This document shows positions 1 to 6,654 of a stretch of DNA of 18,417 nt, in pieces. Position numbers and translations under genes: made by a program. The stretch is from DATBHM01 sp036557505 (GTDB taxonomy: Bacteria; Actinomycetota; UBA4738; JACQTL01), in contig DATBHM010000025.1 in the NCBI GenBank assembly GCA_036557505.1, positions 1 through 18,417 on the forward strand, given 5' to 3'. Below the pieces are notes generated by a model. It saw nothing but the letters and a program-made list of their open reading frames with translations. It was not told the origin of the DNA and ran no database searches. How positions within the stretch are numbered: the first letter of the stretch is position 1; every line of letters begins with the position of its first letter.

Positions 1-1097
1 ACGGTGTTCACATAGAAGATCCCCTGCCGCGAGCCGTCGCCCGAGCCCGGCTGGTAATAGGCGAGCGGCGTGTCCTTCTCGCGGAACTCCTCGACCGGAC
101 GGACCTCGCACTTGCCGACCGGAAGACGGCCGAACGCCGTAGCGGAGCCGTCCCACCCCCGCTGGACGCTGTCCTCGGCCAGCCGGACGATCTCCTCGCG
201 GCTCGACGGACGGTCGTCGTCGGCGTGCGCGTCGAGGGCCTCATCGACGGATCCGAATCCCAGCCCACTCGCGATCTCGGCCTTCTGCCGCTCGATCGCC
301 TCCATCTCCTCGAGCCCGATCCGATGGACCTCCTCCGGGGGGATCTCGATCGTGGTGAACGACTTGATCTCGACCGCGTACCGCTCGGCACCGTCGGGGA
401 CGTCGCTGAGGCCCACCGACTCCCGGGCGCGTTCCCGGTAGGAACGGAGCATCTCGAGGAACCCCAGGTAGGCCGGATACACCACCTCGCGGACCGTTTG
501 GGTGACTCGCGCTCGCTGGCCGCCCTCGGCGACCTGAACGAGCGCCGGCGACTGGTCCGGGGGGATCTCCAGGAGCCGCTCGATCTGCCCGATCATCCGG
601 TCGACCACGAGGCGCGGCTGCGTGATGCCCTCGTCGGCGGCCGCCAGGGCTCCGGTCTGGATTCCCTCCAGGTACGGGGGAAAGCACCGCAGCCGTTCCA
701 CGTAGCGGTCGACGCGCTCGGGCGAATCGACCCGCTGCAACGAGCCGAGCTGCACCAACAGGGTGCCCGGCCCCATGAGGTGGGTCACGCCGGCCACACG
801 GTCGGTCCGAAGCCGGATCGACTCGAGGGAACGGTCCACGACGGCGTCGAGCACGTCCAGCGTCGTTCGCTCGGGCTCGTCGAGCTTCGACCGGTCGATG
901 GCGGACGCCTGCTCCCGAGCCGACTCGTTGACCTCACGGGAATGGGTGATGCCGTCCTCGGTCGTGTCGGGCAGACGGTCGTCGAACCGATCGTCGCCCA
1001 CCAGGGTGGCCAGGATGGGCTGGAGCTCGAGCAGGTCGTCCCAGTACCGGCCGGCCAGTGTGCGAGCCGCCTCCGGGGCAGCGGTGTCGTCGGACAT
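1..1097 (-). CDS. DUF885 family protein (peptidase-like), C-terminal part outside the window
   Basis: About 365 residues are visible, starting at the ATG whose complement is at 1095-1097 (MSDDTAAPEAARTL). The N-terminal half is helical and charged, as in DUF885 proteins. The last visible residues, around GIFYVNT, match the segment that in this family lies just before the HEAxPGHH-type zinc-binding motif, which would fall beyond position 1. Family members are usually about 550-600 aa, so roughly 200 residues are missing because of the window edge and not because of damage. The family is placed among zinc metallopeptidase-like proteins, but its substrate is generally unknown. No signal peptide is seen, so it is probably cytoplasmic. 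It diverges from the secreted-protein gene that starts at 1217. The family call rests on recalled motif context, so it is moderately sure; the substrate is unknown. Confidence 0.72.
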   Translation of the reverse strand, partial: MSDDTAAPEAARTLAGRYWDDLLELQPILATLVGDDRFDDRLPDTTEDGITHSREVNESAREQASAIDRSKLDEPERTTLDVLDAVVDRSLESIRLRTDRVAGVTHLMGPGTLLVQLGSLQRVDSPERVDRYVERLRCFPPYLEGIQTGALAAADEGITQPRLVVDRMIGQIERLLEIPPDQSPALVQVAEGGQRARVTQTVREVVYPAYLGFLEMLRSYRERARESVGLSDVPDGAERYAVEIKSFTTIEIPPEEVHRIGLEEMEAIERQKAEIASGLGFGSVDEALDAHADDDRPSSREEIVRLAEDSVQRGWDGSATAFGRLPVGKCEVRPVEEFREKDTPLAYYQPGSGDGSRQGIFYVNT

Positions 1098-1161
1098 CGG
1101 CGCACAGGCTACGACACGATCGGTCGTCGCTCCGCGGCCGGTCACGATCGCCGGACGTACC

Positions 1162-1188
1162 GGGAACCTCCGTCCGAATCCGCGTGTA
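1162..1188 (+). promoter_or_regulatory. Possible ECF-sigma-like promoter of the secreted linker protein
   Basis: In the 119-bp divergent gap a GGGAAC (1162-1167) is followed after 16 bp by GTGTA (1184-1188), about 28 bp ahead of the ATG at 1217. GGAAC-type -35 elements are typical of extracytoplasmic-function sigma factors in actinobacteria, which would suit a cell-envelope protein. The -10 part is a weak match, and short GC-rich motifs arise easily by chance. Confidence 0.25.
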
Positions 1189-1216
1189 CGAAGTGATGAG
1201 GCAGAGGAGGTGCAAC

Positions 1217-2050
1217 ATGCGGAGAGGGACGATCGGAGCCGTGGCCGTCATCGCGATCCTCGCGGTCGCAGTGCCGGCCCATGCCAAGGGGCAGGCCAGC
1301 CAGGTCACGATCACGAACCCAAGCGGCTCGGGGCCGGGCGCTGGTGGGTCGGGCGGCGGGTCGCAGGGCGGGGGATCGCAGGGCGGAGGATCGCAGGGCG
1401 GGGGGTCGCAGGGCGGGGGATCGAATCCGGCCGCGGGATCCGGCCAGGTCGGCACCTCCGGAGCGGCGTTGCTGGCCGTTCCGATCCGGCTTGCGGGACC
1501 GGCGGCCGAGTCGTGGCTCGGCGACACCGGCGTGTTCCAGGAGCCGAGCGGACATCCGGCGCGGAGCGCCCTGGGCCCGGCCCTCGACGTACGCGTCACC
1601 TACTCGTGCGGGACCATCAGCGGGTCGCTCCGACAGGTCCTGTTCCCGTTCGCGAAGGGCGGGGCCATCGTGCATACACTCGCGGGACAGCGCTTCTGCG
1701 ATGGGGCTCTCGCCGCGTCGTGGTGGCGCATGGGAACGCACACGATGGTGGTCCTCCGGTCCCACGGCCTGCCGTTCTCCGCGGCCGGTGCGACGGGTGC
1801 GACGGGCTCGGGAGTGGCCAACAACGCCGCTACGGCGGGAACGGGCGGGCAGGGAGCAACGGCGCGAATGGCGGGGGCCGCCGAATCGGCCGGAACGCGG
1901 CAGCGGGAAGGCGGCACGACCGCCGGAACGCATCCTGGGTCCGCCGGCGCCCTCGCGGCGCGGATCGGGATCGGCGTCCTGATTGCAGCCGTCGTGGCGG
2001 GCGCCGCGATGCTGGCGGTGCAGCGGCGGCGGAGGGAGATCGCGGCCTAG
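1217..2050 (+). CDS. Secreted, C-terminally membrane-anchored protein with a (GGGSQ)n linker, function unknown
   Basis: 277 aa. The ATG at 1217 was chosen because GAGGAGG (1204-1210) sits 6 bp upstream and a clean signal peptide follows: a short basic start, a hydrophobic core to about residue 20, and an AHA cleavage site near residue 23. Residues 46-70 are five GGGSQ-type pentapeptides forming a flexible spacer. Residues 75-190 form the only globular-looking region and contain just two cysteines (C131, C161), which may form a disulfide outside the cell. Residues 190-245 are a Gly/Ala/Thr-rich stalk. Residues 248-268 are one transmembrane helix followed by RRRR, giving an outside-facing domain with a short cytoplasmic tail. 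There is no LPXTG motif, so anchoring is by the helix. I do not recognise the globular domain. The beta-helix lipoprotein gene lies directly downstream, so both may act at the cell surface. Confidence 0.8.
   Translation: MRRGTIGAVAVIAILAVAVPAHAKGQASQVTITNPSGSGPGAGGSGGGSQGGGSQGGGSQGGGSQGGGSNPAAGSGQVGTSGAALLAVPIRLAGPAAESWLGDTGVFQEPSGHPARSALGPALDVRVTYSCGTISGSLRQVLFPFAKGGAIVHTLAGQRFCDGALAASWWRMGTHTMVVLRSHGLPFSAAGATGATGSGVANNAATAGTGGQGATARMAGAAESAGTRQREGGTTAGTHPGSAGALAARIGIGVLIAAVVAGAAMLAVQRRRREIAA
1352..1426 (+). repeat. Five in-frame 15-bp tandem repeats encoding the GGGSQ linker
   Basis: Units start at 1352, 1367, 1382, 1397 and 1412. Each encodes GGGSQ, the last ending SN. The units differ almost only at third codon positions, which suggests selection for the peptide. 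The exact 15-bp period keeps the frame whatever the copy number. Confidence 0.93.
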
Positions 2051-2052
2051 CG

Positions 2053-2073
2053 GCGCCGGGCGGGGTGCTTTTT
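2053..2073 (+). terminator. Possible weak intrinsic terminator after the linker-protein gene
   Basis: Two bases after the TAG at 2048-2050, GCGCC (2053-2057) can pair with GGTGC (2064-2068) across a 6-nt loop, with one G-U pair, and five T follow (2069-2073). The stem is short. T-runs are rare in this GC-rich window, which is the main support. If it works, the beta-helix gene needs its own promoter. Confidence 0.3.
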
Positions 2074-2190
2074 CGACCGAGGGCGACCGACGGGTGCGGG
2101 TTCGTCGAAGAGCGACCGGCCGGCCGCCGGCTCGATCGAGGACGACCGACCACGTCCGGGTTCGATCGAGGACGACCGGCCTTGGGCCGG
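2071..2190. repeat. Four degenerate 30-bp tandem repeats at a gene junction
   Basis: The cores TTCGTCGAAGAGCGACCGG (2101), CTCGATCGAGGACGACCGA (2131) and TTCGATCGAGGACGACCGG (2161) recur at an exact 30-bp period. A weaker copy starts near 2072. Units 2 and 3 are nearly identical over 21 bp and carry the palindrome TCGATCGA or a close variant. The array covers the gap after the linker-protein gene and the presumed leader of the beta-helix lipoprotein. Because 30 is a multiple of 3, the array stays open in that gene's frame. Confidence 0.8.
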
Positions 2191-3539
2191 TCTCCCTCCT
2201 GTTCGCGCTCCTCGCGGCGTGTTCGGGGTCACCGGGCCACGCTCGCCTCGACTCCGGTGTGATCCGCGTCCCGGCGGACGCTCCCACTCCCCGGGCCGCC
2301 CTGGCCATGGCCTCGCCCGGCAGCACGATCGTCCTTGCGCCGGGCACGTATCGCGGCGGGCTCACGATCCCCGGACGCCTGCACGACCTCTCGATCCGAG
2401 GGGAGGACCGCAACACGGTCGTGTTCGATGGGCGGGACCGCGAGGCGAACGCCATCACGATCGCCGCCGACGACGTCGTGGTCGCGAACCCCACGATTCA
2501 CTCGTTCCGCGCAAACGGCCTGCTGTGGCATGACGTCGCCGGCTACGGAGCGCTCGACGTGACCGTGTGGAACGTCGGCGCCTACGGCATCTACGCCATC
2601 GGCAGCAGGCGGGGCCTCGTCGCCCGCTCGCTCGTGTCCGGCGCCGGCGACGCGGCCTTCTACGTCGGGGAGTGCCATCCCTGCCACGCGACGCTCCGCG
2701 ACGACACCGCGATGCTCTCGGGGATCGGGTACTCGGGAACGAACGCCGGCGGCTCGCTCCTGGTCGAGCGTTCACTCTTCGACCGGAACGGCACCGGCAT
2801 CCTGCCGAACTCCTACGACGACGAGGCGAACCCGCCACAGCGCGAGGCCATGTTCCGGGGCAACCGGGTGGTCGGGAGCGGCTCGGTGCCCACGCCGGCG
2901 ACCGACCCCGTGGACGGCCTGACGGGCATCGGCATCGGCATCGCCGGTGGCCGCCTCGATGTGGTGCACGGGAACGTCGTCACCGGCTCGGCGCGCTACG
3001 GCATCGCCGTGTTCGCAACGATCCAGCCCGGAGACGGGCGATGGTCGCCCTCGGGCAACCGGATCAGCGCGAACCGCGTGCGGGGAAGCGGTGTGGCCGA
3101 TCTCGCGCTCGCGGCAGGCGCGGCCTCGGGAAACTGCTTCATCGGGAACGTCGCGGGTGCAACCGCTCCGGCGGACCTGGAACGCACCCACCGATGCGGC
3201 GGTCCGGCGCCGGCCGGCGGCGACGCTGCCGTGTCCGCGCCCTGGAGGTCACCACGCCGGAGGCGTATGGGCGGTCGGGTTCGCATCCTTCCTACGCCGA
3301 GATGCCCGAGCCTCCAACTCAGCCCTCGTCACGGACGGATGGCCGGACATCGTCGGCCGCCGTCCGTTCGCCGATCGGAGCCGAGGACGAGACGATCCCG
3401 CCGAAAGGGGGCGGGGCGGTCGCGCCGCCGGAAACGAGGCGATGATGCCGGGGCGGGGACCCTGGCTGCTCCTCGGGGTGGCGCATCTGCACGAGTCGAT
3501 GCAGCGACTCCGGCTCCCCGGCCACATCCACGAACGTGA
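2094..3539 (+). CDS. Right-handed parallel beta-helix lipoprotein; 3' end probably frameshifted
   Basis: The GTG at 2094 is the most usable start; a TTG at 1983 in the same frame would overlap the previous gene. From the GTG there is an Arg-rich stretch, a hydrophobic core and the lipobox LAAC (Cys about residue 43), indicating a lipid-anchored exported protein. A beta-helix of pectate-lyase/NosD style follows to about residue 370. It has an entry motif resembling APGTYRGGLTI and IRGEDRNTVVFDG, repeated Asn-turn rungs, a CHPC pair, and SGNCF near the end. No enzymatic residues can be assigned; this fold often binds or cleaves polysaccharides. After about 3230 the reading frame turns Arg-rich and loses third-position G/C bias. 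The frame ending at 3445 instead keeps the bias and encodes a Pro-rich tail (MPEPPTQP) like the C-termini I recall for this group. The true end may therefore be 3445, after a 1-base shift near 3230-3250. The fold is confident; the ends are not. Confidence 0.75.
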   Translation: MRVRRRATGRPPARSRTTDHVRVRSRTTGLGPVSLLFALLAACSGSPGHARLDSGVIRVPADAPTPRAALAMASPGSTIVLAPGTYRGGLTIPGRLHDLSIRGEDRNTVVFDGRDREANAITIAADDVVVANPTIHSFRANGLLWHDVAGYGALDVTVWNVGAYGIYAIGSRRGLVARSLVSGAGDAAFYVGECHPCHATLRDDTAMLSGIGYSGTNAGGSLLVERSLFDRNGTGILPNSYDDEANPPQREAMFRGNRVVGSGSVPTPATDPVDGLTGIGIGIAGGRLDVVHGNVVTGSARYGIAVFATIQPGDGRWSPSGNRISANRVRGSGVADLALAAGAASGNCFIGNVAGATAPADLERTHRCGGPAPAGGDAAVSAPWRSPRRRRMGGRVRILPTPRCPSLQLSPRHGRMAGHRRPPSVRRSEPRTRRSRRKGAGRSRRRKRGDDAGAGTLAAPRGGASARVDAATPAPRPHPRT

Positions 3540-3621
3540 CCGTCACCGCGTCGGCGTCGGCGTCCTCGTCGGCACCCTCGTCCTCGTCCGCGTCTTCAAA
3601 GCTTGTAGCCGAACCGCCTGA
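3442..3621 (+). CDS. Possible small single-span membrane protein (59 aa)
   Basis: The ATG at 3442 overlaps the TGA at 3443-3445 of the presumed original frame of the beta-helix gene, in an ATGA arrangement typical of translational coupling. Third codon positions are strongly G/C, more so than in the competing frames here. The peptide has a His-rich segment (residues 14-36 contain HLHES, HIHERDRH) and then a hydrophobic run, VGVGVLVGTLVLVRVF, ending in a basic tail with one Cys. The last 26 bp overlap the 3' end of the convergent adenosine-specific-kinase gene. I do not recognise a family. It could be a chance ORF, since GTC repeats alone would give the Val/Leu run. Confidence 0.35.
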   Translation: MMPGRGPWLLLGVAHLHESMQRLRLPGHIHERDRHRVGVGVLVGTLVLVRVFKACSRTA

Positions 3622-4078
3622 GGAGCTCCTTGCGGTCGCGCTCGTCGTCGTCGGTCTCGACGCCGAGCGGCGGTTCGCCGTCGACGACGCCGACGATTCC
3701 CCGGCCCTGCTCCGTCTCCGCGACCAGCACCTCGGTCGGGTTCGCCGTCGCGCAGAACACGCGGCAGACCTCCGTCACCGTCTTCACCGCGTTCAGCACG
3801 TTCACCGGGAAGCCGTCCTGCAGGAACACGATGAACGAATGCCCCGCGCCGATCGCCTGCGCGTTCCGGACGGCGAGCTCGACCAGTTCCTGATCGTTCC
3901 CGCTCCGCCGGACGAGGCGGGGCCCGCTCGCCTCGCAGAAGGCGAGCCCGAACTTGAGCGACGGGGACGACTGGACAAGCGCCTCGTGGAGGTCCTCGAC
4001 GGTCTTGATGAAGTGGGAGTGCCCGAGGATGAAGTTCATGTCCTCCGGCTTGTCGATGCGAACGGCGTGCAGCTCCAT
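3596..4078 (-). CDS. Adenosine-specific kinase family protein (PF04008/COG1839 type)
   Basis: 160 aa, full length for this compact family. The sequence reads through the recognisable blocks MEL.AVRIDKPEDMNFILG (1-19), SHFIKTVEDLHEAL (21-34), KFGLAFCEASG (42-52), GAGHSF (77-82), FPVNVLNAVK (90-99), VCRVFCATANP (104-114) and ETEQGRGIVGVVDG (121-134), and ends in FGYKL. An upstream in-frame ATG would add 10 residues, but the ATG at 4078 has a good ribosome site and matches the family start. The family was named from structural work on an archaeal member that binds adenosine or AMP; its physiological role is unclear. It is probably soluble and cytoplasmic. It lies 44 bp after the bactofilin-like gene on the same strand, so it is the likely last gene of the minus-strand operon. 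Confidence 0.92.
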   Translation of the reverse strand: MELHAVRIDKPEDMNFILGHSHFIKTVEDLHEALVQSSPSLKFGLAFCEASGPRLVRRSGNDQELVELAVRNAQAIGAGHSFIVFLQDGFPVNVLNAVKTVTEVCRVFCATANPTEVLVAETEQGRGIVGVVDGEPPLGVETDDDERDRKELLRRFGYKL

Positions 4079-4083
4079 GGCGG

Positions 4084-4091
4084 AACCTCCC
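4084..4091 (-). promoter_or_regulatory. Ribosome binding site deciding the start of the adenosine-specific kinase gene
   Basis: On the minus strand this reads GGGAGGTT, about 5-6 bp ahead of the ATG at 4078. It lies between that ATG and the alternative ATG at 4108, which has no comparable site, so the shorter protein is favoured. Confidence 0.7.
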
Positions 4092-4122
4092 GATCGGGGT
4101 CCGGCCAAGGATATGGCCGCGC

Positions 4123-5307
4123 TCAGTGGGGGGGCTCGCTGAACGGGGGGATGTCGGGCGACGTCGTGTCGGCCGGCTCGGATGCTCCGGCCTCCGGCGT
4201 CGGTCCGAGCCGTTGGTCGCCGACCGGTTGGTCGGGTTGCGCCTGGGCCGCGGGGGGCGCCTTCTCAGGGGGTCGTTCCGCGGTGGCGGCCGGCACGGCG
4301 GCAGCGGCATCATCGGCCCCGGAGACCGGTTCCCCGGAGGACGCCGTGGTCGTGAAGCCGGGATCCGGCCCGGGGGCACGCAGGACGACCGGCGGACGCC
4401 GGGCGCGCCACACGGCGACCGTCGCGGCCCCGAGGCCGTACCAGGCGGCCAGGAACCACGTGATCCCGCCGAGCAGGGGCACGAAGCCGACCGCCCGCAG
4501 GATCACCCACCCGGCGAGGAACGCCGACACCAGCCGGGGGCCCCCGTGACGGGACGGCCGGACGAGCAGTCGTCCCACCACGATTCCCGCGTAGGCGTAG
4601 CCGATCGAGTACAGGAGCGCGAGTGCCAGCAACAGCCCCAGACCGAACGGGAGCCCCACCAGCGAAACGAGCAGGAGGACCGCCAGCACCGGCAGCCCGA
4701 ACACGGCCAGGGCTCCCCACCCGATCGAGGCCCCGACCGCGTCCCGTCCGGCCCGCGCGACCGCGTCGCCCGCGCGGGGTGCGAGAAGGATGAGCAGCAG
4801 CCCGAGGAGCAGGGTCGACACCGAGATCCCGATCCAGAACCCGAGCTTCGTCACGAGCTTCGACGGCGACAGGAACGCGAGCCCGCCCCGGTGGACCCTC
4901 CCCCCGATCAGCGCGCCGACCTGGACCACCAGGCCGCCGCGAGCCACCGTCACGTCGCCGGTCACGTGAGCGCCTGAGAGGAGGGTGACGCCGCCGTCCA
5001 GGGCAACCAGGTCGCCCCGAACGAGGCCGGAGATCACGATCGGCCCGTCGACCACGACGACGTCGCCCCGGACGACGCCCGCGATCCGGGCCGAACCGTG
5101 GATCACGACGACGTCGCCGGAGCTCTCGTCCCGGCGAACCACGACGTCGCCGGACAGAACCACCAGGTCGCCGGATTTCAGGGGCTTCGCCGGCGCGGCG
5201 TGGACGGCCTTCGAGGGGGACGGCGACGGAGCGGCCACCGCGGGCCCGCCGACCAACAGCACGAGCCCGAGCACAGCGGCGAGGGGCGCCACGAGTCCCC
5301 GCACCAT
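4123..5307 (-). CDS. Membrane protein with exported bactofilin-like (polymer-forming) beta-helical domain
   Basis: 394 aa from the ATG at 5307, chosen because the hydrophobic leader (residues 4-26, ending AVAA) begins there; a GTG at 5418 in the same frame would add 37 non-leader-like residues. Residues 45-142 are rungs of about 18 residues with the pattern GDVVV..G...I.G.V.GD, as in polymer-forming/bactofilin-like domains, here placed after a leader and so probably outside the cytoplasm. A membrane region follows with roughly five spans (about 157-177, 197-217, 219-245, 258-280, 281-301). The last 90 residues are a Pro/Ala/Glu-rich, disordered-looking tail. Similar proteins exist in many actinobacteria without a fixed function; a scaffold or envelope role is inferred. 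It lies downstream of the peptidase gene and upstream of the adenosine-specific kinase gene. Confidence 0.82.
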   Translation of the reverse strand: MVRGLVAPLAAVLGLVLLVGGPAVAAPSPSPSKAVHAAPAKPLKSGDLVVLSGDVVVRRDESSGDVVVIHGSARIAGVVRGDVVVVDGPIVISGLVRGDLVALDGGVTLLSGAHVTGDVTVARGGLVVQVGALIGGRVHRGGLAFLSPSKLVTKLGFWIGISVSTLLLGLLLILLAPRAGDAVARAGRDAVGASIGWGALAVFGLPVLAVLLLVSLVGLPFGLGLLLALALLYSIGYAYAGIVVGRLLVRPSRHGGPRLVSAFLAGWVILRAVGFVPLLGGITWFLAAWYGLGAATVAVWRARRPPVVLRAPGPDPGFTTTASSGEPVSGADDAAAAVPAATAERPPEKAPPAAQAQPDQPVGDQRLGPTPEAGASEPADTTSPDIPPFSEPPH

Positions 5308-5396
5308 CGGCCTGACGCTCGCCTCCGGGTCCACCTGCCCGAGCAGGACGGAGCCCACGCCGGCCGGCACCGACCGACGCCTGGCCCGACGATCGG

Positions 5397-5496
5397 TCGC
5401 CGGCACGCGCCCCGTCACCGAGTGCCTCGCCGGCCCGGGCGATCAGTCGCCGGCACGCGCCCCGTCACCGAGTGCCTCGCCGGCCCGGGCGATCAG
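5397..5496. repeat. Perfect 50-bp tandem duplication at the M20 peptidase 3' end
   Basis: Copy 1 is 5397-5446 and copy 2 is 5447-5496, identical at all 50 positions, beginning TCGCCGGCACGCGCCCCGTC and ending GGCCCGGGCGATCAG. The flank before copy 1 is GATCGG, one base different from the GATCAG that ends each copy, as expected from slippage or unequal exchange between short direct repeats. Copy 2 encodes the last residues of the M20 peptidase; copy 1 provides its TGA (5443-5445) and lies mostly in the gap. Confidence 0.97.
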
Positions 5497-6630
5497 CCCC
5501 GCCAGCAGGGTCGTCCGGGGGATGACGCTCGACAGGTCGAGCCACTCCGCCTCCCCGTGCGCATCACCTCCGATCGGGCCGAGCCCGTCCAGCGTCGGCA
5601 CGCCGATGGCCGACGTTGTGTTGGCGTCCGACGCGCCGCCGGTCGCCTGGTCGGCGACGTCGAACCCCAGGTCGCCGGCAACCGAACGGGCCAGCGTGAC
5701 CAGCCGCTCCGAGGCCGGCGTCCGCTCCATCGGCCGGTGTTCGGCGAGCAGGTGGGCGGTCGACGTCACGCCGGGGACCGTGTTCGTCTCCGCGATCCGG
5801 CGGGCCTCCGCCTCGGCCCCCGCGAAGAGGTGCTCGCGGGGCGAGCGCATGTCGACCTGCAAGGTGCAGCGATCGGGAACCACGTTCGGCCTGGTCCCGC
5901 CGGCGATCACGCCGACGTTCACCGTGACGCCGTCCCACTGGCCGTTCAGCGCCTGCAGCGCGAGCACCTTGTGCGAGGCCTCCAGGATCGCGTTGCTGCC
6001 CTTCTCGGGCTCGACCCCCGCGTGGGCCGCCCGTCCGTCGATGTCGACGCGGAGCTCGGTGATCCCCTTGCGGGCGGAGACGAGGTTGCCGTTGGCCCGG
6101 GCACACTCCAGGACGAAACACACGTCCGATTCCGAGGCGACCTCGCGGATGATCTCCTTGGAGAACACCGACCCGATCTCCTCGTCGGGGTTGCACACGA
6201 AGGTGGCCGCGACCTCGACCCCGGCTGCACCGAGCGCCTCGAGGGCGAGGAACCCGGCCAGCAGCCCGCCCTTCATGTCCGAGACGCCGGGGCCGAACGC
6301 CCGCTCGTCCTCGACGCGATAGGGACGACGTGCTGCCGTTCCCTCGTCGAACACCGTGTCCATGTGGCCGATCAGGAGCACCCGGGGGCCGGGGCCGTCC
6401 CGGCGACCGACGAGGCAGTCCCCCAGCTCGGGCTCGCCGTCGTACGCGCGGCGTTCGACCTCGAACCCCATGGCGGAGAACCGTTCCGAACAGCGGTCGG
6501 CGATGCGGTTCACCCCCGAGGGCGTGTAGGTACCGCAGTCGAGGTCGACCATCCACCGGAGGTCGTCGAGGTAGGCGTCGAGGCGCTCCGTGGCGGCGGA
6601 ACGGACGGCGAAAAGGTCCACGGCCGGCAT
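5443..6630 (-). CDS. M20 family metallopeptidase, glutamate-carboxypeptidase (CPG2)-like
   Basis: 395 aa, close to the family norm. All the two-zinc site residues expected from CPG2 are visible: His89 and Asp91 in GHMDTVF, Asp118 in GPGVSDMKGG (bridging ligand), Glu150 (general base) and Glu151 in CNPDEEIGS, Glu175 in LECARANG, and His358 in GDAHGEAEWLDL. The lid/dimerisation domain falls at about 185-295 with GRAAHAGVEPEKG (His203). No leader is seen, so it is probably cytoplasmic. It would hydrolyse an amide or peptide bond releasing a C-terminal amino acid; the exact substrate cannot be read. The ATG is 24 bp after the kinase stop, suggesting cotranscription. The last 16 codons and the stop lie in the 50-bp tandem duplication, so the natural C-terminus may have differed. 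Confidence 0.93.
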   Translation of the reverse strand: MPAVDLFAVRSAATERLDAYLDDLRWMVDLDCGTYTPSGVNRIADRCSERFSAMGFEVERRAYDGEPELGDCLVGRRDGPGPRVLLIGHMDTVFDEGTAARRPYRVEDERAFGPGVSDMKGGLLAGFLALEALGAAGVEVAATFVCNPDEEIGSVFSKEIIREVASESDVCFVLECARANGNLVSARKGITELRVDIDGRAAHAGVEPEKGSNAILEASHKVLALQALNGQWDGVTVNVGVIAGGTRPNVVPDRCTLQVDMRSPREHLFAGAEAEARRIAETNTVPGVTSTAHLLAEHRPMERTPASERLVTLARSVAGDLGFDVADQATGGASDANTTSAIGVPTLDGLGPIGGDAHGEAEWLDLSSVIPRTTLLAGLIARAGEALGDGARAGD

Positions 6631-6654
6631 CGGGCGAGCTTACACAGCGACCGG

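Noticed and set aside
2094..3539. Identification of the beta-helix protein as NosD
   Set aside because: Only the fold is shared; no nos genes are nearby and no copper-centre maturation context is seen.
3319..3546. Minus-strand 75-codon ORF after the adenosine-specific kinase gene
   Set aside because: It has some coding-like bias but overlaps two better plus-strand candidates, lacks a ribosome site and begins in a GAC/GAG triplet repeat. It remains a minor possibility.
5308..5418. Upstream GTG start at 5418 for the bactofilin-like protein
   Set aside because: It would put 37 polar residues before a typical leader peptide and start inside the 50-bp duplication; the ATG at 5307 fits better.
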